Assembly (NCBI GenBank): GCA_045130275.1
Contig: JBGUPL010000118.1
Coordinates: forward strand, 1-7,163
Source of the DNA: F23-D06 sp045130275
Lineage (GTDB): Bacteria > Bacteroidota > Bacteroidia > Bacteroidales > WCHB1-69
DNA length: 7,163 bases
Direction: 5' to 3'
Positions 5,412 through 7,163 of the stretch are shown piece by piece; position 1 is the first letter of the stretch, and every line of letters starts with the position of its first letter. Position numbers and translations under genes: made by a program. Below the pieces are notes generated by a model, which saw only the letters and a list, made by a program, of their open reading frames with translations, was not told where the DNA came from and did no database searches.

Positions 5412-6803
5412 TCACGTTTTTTCAAGCTTCGCCTTGTCATAAGCGGTAAAGAAATCCTTTGTATCTTTTACAACCACGCTTCCGAAAAGAATCAGAGAGA
5501 AGAGGTTCGGGATTGCCATGAGACCATTGCAGACATCTGCCGCGTCCCAGAGAAGCTGCACGCTAATGAGCGCACCCAGCGCGCAGATTATAATGTGCAG
5601 AACACGATAGATTTTCACCTTGTGCGCGCCGAAGAGAAAGGCAAAGGCGGACTCGCCATAGGTATACCAGCCCAGTACCGTGGACAGGCAGAAGAGTACC
5701 AGCGACACGACAATGACGATCTGACCCAGCCCGCCCAGATTCTGCCGGAATGCTGCAGTAGCCAGCACCGTGCCGTCAGTAACACCGCTGTTCCACACAC
5801 CGCTGACCATGATAATAATCGCAGTAAAGGTGCAGATCACAAAAGTATCAAAAAAGACCTCAATGATACCGTAGAGAGCCTGCTTGACCGGCACATCCAC
5901 CTTGGCCGTGGCGTGGACCATGGCAGAGGAACCGGTGCCCGCTTCGTTGGAGAACACACCGCGCTGCACGCCGCGCCGGATTGCAACACTCATCGTCGCA
6001 CCGGCTACGCCGCCGATCACCGCGTCTCCGGTAAAGGCAGATTTTACGATGAACCAGAGCGCCTGGGGGATCAGTGTGATGTTCAGGATTAGAATCACAA
6101 GTCCGAAGCCCAGGTAGATGATTGCCATGATCGGTGTAAGATAGGTGGTGACATCCGCGATTTTCTTCACGCCGCCGAAGATAACAAGCCCGTCGATGAC
6201 AAAGATCAGAATCGCGATAACCCATGGGATTACCGTGCTGCCGCCTGCAAGGCCGCTGACTGCGCTGTTGATTGTATTGACCTGCAGCGCACCGCAGGAA
6301 ACGAAGGAGACAAACACTGTAAAGACTGCGAACGCCCCACCCAGAATGCTGGCAACGGTCTTTTGCTTCATGCCCTGCGTCAGTATGTACATGACGCCGC
6401 CGCGATAGTTGCCGTCCTCATCCTGCACGCGGTAGTGCATAGCAAGGGCAATCTCCGCAAACTTTGTCGCCATGCCGCCCAGAGCCGCAACCCACATCCA
6501 GAAAATTGCGCCCGGGCCGCCCACGGCGATAGCATAGGCCACGCCGACGATGTTTCCGTTTCCGACGCAGGATGACAGCGCCGTGGCAAGCGCTTTGTAG
6601 GAGCGGATCTGCCCGATGCCCTCATCGGATTTCTTTTCCACGTTCAGTACGACTTCCCGAAAAGCTGTCCCAAAACGGGTAAACTGTATGCCTTTCAGCC
6701 GTATCGTAAAGTACAGCCCCACTCCGAAGAACACCGCCAGCATGATCGGGCCGAACAGGAATGTTCCCAGATCACTCAAGATTTTTCCGATAATGGCTTC
6801 CAT
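5412..6803 (-). CDS. AGCS-family alanine/glycine:cation symporter
   Basis: A 463-residue cytoplasmic-membrane transporter that takes up small neutral amino acids (alanine, glycine, D-alanine in characterised members) with Na+ or H+. Family hallmarks: GNGNIVGVAYAIAVGGPGAI (81-100) continuing into FWMWVAALGGMATKFAE, RGVFSNEAGTGSSAMVHATA (281-300) continuing into KVDVPVKQ, and GWYTYGESAFAFLFG (378-392). About ten to eleven hydrophobic segments are evident, starting at 12-34. Length is normal (440-490). The ATG at 6803 is preceded by AAAGGAGA (6811-6818) with 7-8 bases spacing. Directly upstream is a strong hairpin terminator (6829-6858), so expression probably depends on readthrough from a promoter beyond 7043 and a leader ORF. 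No closer promoter was found. Confidence 0.95.
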   Translation of the reverse strand: MEAIIGKILSDLGTFLFGPIMLAVFFGVGLYFTIRLKGIQFTRFGTAFREVVLNVEKKSDEGIGQIRSYKALATALSSCVGNGNIVGVAYAIAVGGPGAIFWMWVAALGGMATKFAEIALAMHYRVQDEDGNYRGGVMYILTQGMKQKTVASILGGAFAVFTVFVSFVSCGALQVNTINSAVSGLAGGSTVIPWVIAILIFVIDGLVIFGGVKKIADVTTYLTPIMAIIYLGFGLVILILNITLIPQALWFIVKSAFTGDAVIGGVAGATMSVAIRRGVQRGVFSNEAGTGSSAMVHATAKVDVPVKQALYGIIEVFFDTFVICTFTAIIIMVSGVWNSGVTDGTVLATAAFRQNLGGLGQIVIVVSLVLFCLSTVLGWYTYGESAFAFLFGAHKVKIYRVLHIIICALGALISVQLLWDAADVCNGLMAIPNLFSLILFGSVVVKDTKDFFTAYDKAKLEKT

Positions 6804-6828
6804 TTTCTTTTCTCCTTTGCAAAAAAGT

Positions 6829-6858
6829 ACCGGGGAACTCTATCGCGAGTTCCCCGGT
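6829..6858. terminator. Strong intrinsic terminator in the symporter leader (putative attenuator)
   Basis: ACCGGGGAACTC (6829-6840) and GAGTTCCCCGGT (6847-6858) form a perfect 12-bp stem around TATCGC. On the minus strand it is followed by AC and six T (6821-6826), then within a few bases by the ribosome binding site of the symporter; on the plus strand by five T. The position between promoter and symporter on the leftward transcript suggests conditional termination. A simpler reading is that it merely ends the small-ORF transcript. Confidence 0.85.
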
Positions 6859-6990
6859 TTTTGCGTCTCTGCCCATACAGGCACGGCTCAGACAGCGACG
6901 CAGGAAAGCGTGAACTCGAGAAAACGGGCGCAGTTACACATACACATGTCTGCAAACATGCGCAGCACAAAAGCGAAGCTTTTCTCGAAT
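6846..6990 (-). promoter_or_regulatory. Alternative RNA pairings forming a putative attenuator
   Basis: In the leftward transcript, segment 1 (ATTCGAGAAAA, positions 6980-6990) can pair with segment 2 (TTTTCTCGAGT, 6914-6924) over 11 bp including one wobble. Segment 2 also overlaps CGAGTTC (6912-6918), which is complementary to GAACTCG (6846-6852) in the first arm of the terminator. Pairing 2:3 would block the terminator, while 1:2 would free it. A local AAAAGC-TTC-GCTTTT hairpin competes with segment 1. The 7-bp antiterminator is much weaker than the 12-bp terminator, so timing or a bound ribosome would have to favour it. Confidence 0.4.
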
Positions 6991-7001
6991 ACAGCTTTCA
7001 T
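6888..7001 (-). CDS. Small Cys-containing ORF, 37 residues (candidate leader peptide)
   Basis: The ATG at 7001 is preceded by AGGAGGGG (7004-7011), one of the best ribosome binding sites in the window. The peptide begins MKAVFEKSFAFVLRMF, continues ADMCMCNCARFLEF (Cys20, Cys22, Cys24) and ends LSCVAV (Cys34) before TGA at 6888-6890. It sits behind a consensus promoter and before a terminator that precedes the symporter. Codons 4-7 can pair with codons 26-30 (11 bp), and codons 28-30 can pair with the terminator arm (7 bp), as in peptide-coding attenuators. Three Cys codons within five positions suggest sensing of cysteinyl-tRNA. Alternatively it is a free-standing metal- or thiol-binding small protein. 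I do not recognise a family. Confidence 0.55.
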   Translation of the reverse strand: MKAVFEKSFAFVLRMFADMCMCNCARFLEFTLSCVAV

Positions 7002-7013
7002 AGCCCCTCCTGT

Positions 7014-7038
7014 TTAACCTATTGACATAATAGGTTAA
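7014..7038. promoter_or_regulatory. Perfect 25-bp palindromic operator
   Basis: Arms TTAACCTATT (7014-7023) and AATAGGTTAA (7029-7038) are perfect inverted repeats around GACAT. The site overlaps the -35 of the rightward promoter and the start point of the leftward promoter, so one dimeric repressor could close both. The regulator is unknown; MarR-, Rrf2- or TetR-type dimers bind sites of this size. Confidence 0.7.
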
Positions 7039-7050
7039 TTTGTTTATACT
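7022..7050 (+). promoter_or_regulatory. Rightward sigmaA promoter for the sulfur-carrier gene
   Basis: TTGACA (7022-7027) and TATACT (7045-7050) with 17-base spacing. The -35 begins in the left arm of the palindrome and runs through its central loop, and the -10 overlaps the leftward -10 by four bases. The predicted start near 7057 leaves only about 39 nt of leader, too short for a TPP or other riboswitch. Confidence 0.7.
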
Positions 7051-7071
7051 GCATTTGTTCTCCCTTGTCAA
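7043..7071 (-). promoter_or_regulatory. Leftward sigmaA promoter for the small ORF and symporter
   Basis: On the minus strand TTGACA (7066-7071, perfect -35) is followed after 17 bases by TATAAA (7043-7048). The predicted start is near 7036, inside the palindrome, leaving a leader of about 35 nt before the small ORF. Confidence 0.75.
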
Positions 7072-7095
7072 GAGGAAAAGAGAGGATTTGAGACT

Positions 7096-7163
7096 ATGAT
7101 GATTCAAGTTTCCGGAAAGAAAACAGAAGTTGAAAACGGAATAACCGTCATGCAGTTGATGGA
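7096..7163 (+). CDS. ThiS/MoaD-like sulfur-carrier protein, 3'-partial
   Basis: The first 22 codons are in the window: MMIQVSGKKTEVENGITVMQ and onward, matching the N-terminal beta-hairpin of ThiS-type ubiquitin-like sulfur carriers (M-I-x-V-N/S-G-K-x-x-E-V-x-x-G-I-T-V). In full-length proteins a C-terminal Gly-Gly is adenylated and thiocarboxylated to deliver sulfur; that end lies outside the window. GAGAGG (about 7080-7085) is the ribosome binding site, favouring the first of two consecutive ATGs. The gene lacks a riboswitch-length leader, so a role in cysteine/methionine sulfur transfer rather than thiamine synthesis is possible. Too short for certainty. Confidence 0.6.
   Translation, partial: MMIQVSGKKTEVENGITVMQLM

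Noticed and set aside
5364..6092. A 242-codon plus-strand reading frame with TTG start and a GGAGGAG upstream
   Set aside because: It lies antisense to the well-conserved symporter gene; its sequence is charged and shows no domain, as expected for the shadow of a hydrophobic protein. The ribosome-binding-like GGAGGAG is probably chance.
6776..6970. A 64-codon minus-strand frame starting MCCACLQTCVCV, also Cys-rich
   Set aside because: It overlaps the 37-codon ORF in another frame, lacks a proper ribosome binding site and runs through the terminator hairpin into the symporter start; the 37-codon ORF is the better candidate.
6859..7035. Glycine riboswitch before the symporter
   Set aside because: AGCS genes are often under glycine riboswitches, but the leader is filled by a small ORF and I could not find the paired aptamer core.

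Overview
The window looks like chromosome from an anaerobic, probably gut-associated, Clostridia-type Firmicute. The reasons are strong AGGAGG-type ribosome binding sites, sigmaA-like promoters, a GC-rich Gly/Thr/Ser-rich beta-helix surface protein, an alanine/glycine:cation (AGCS) symporter and an ATC-hydrolase-family gene. The species cannot be read from the sequence.

Layout. (1) 1-2973: the 3' part of a surface beta-helix (adhesin-like) gene, split by a complete IS3-family insertion sequence at 1129-2913. The split is well documented: a 3-bp CTC direct repeat flanks the element, the ends are 26-bp imperfect inverted repeats, and the missing C-terminus of the host protein resumes in frame just past the right end. 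The IS carries orfA and orfB on the minus strand, a probable programmed -1 frameshift site, an extended -10 promoter and three subterminal repeat units plus the terminal repeat at about 31-bp spacing. (2) 3062-3111: an intrinsic terminator behind the interrupted gene. (3) 3129-5128: a plus-strand operon with its own promoter, encoding an alpha/beta hydrolase, a small membrane methyltransferase of the isoprenylcysteine/phospholipid type and an ATC-hydrolase-family protein; the genes overlap by 4 bp or lie 4 bp apart. (4) 5129-5411: a convergent intergenic stretch with inverted repeats and no convincing gene. (5) 5412-6803, minus strand: an AGCS-family sodium/alanine-glycine symporter. (6) 6804-7095: an unusually dense regulatory region. 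(7) 7096 to the end: the start of a ThiS/MoaD-like sulfur-carrier protein on the plus strand.

The most interesting part is 6829-7071. Two sigmaA-type promoters with 17-bp spacers face apart and share overlapping -10 boxes. A perfect 10-bp-arm palindrome overlaps the -35 of one and the start point of the other. The leftward transcript first encodes a 37-residue peptide with a CMCNC motif and a good ribosome binding site, then reaches a 12-bp-stem terminator directly upstream of the symporter ribosome binding site. Segments of the small ORF can pair with each other (11 bp) or with the terminator arm (7 bp). This resembles a leader-peptide attenuator, possibly sensing cysteine or sulfur, in front of the transporter and divergent from a sulfur-carrier gene. 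The base pairing is seen in the sequence; the regulatory reading is inference.
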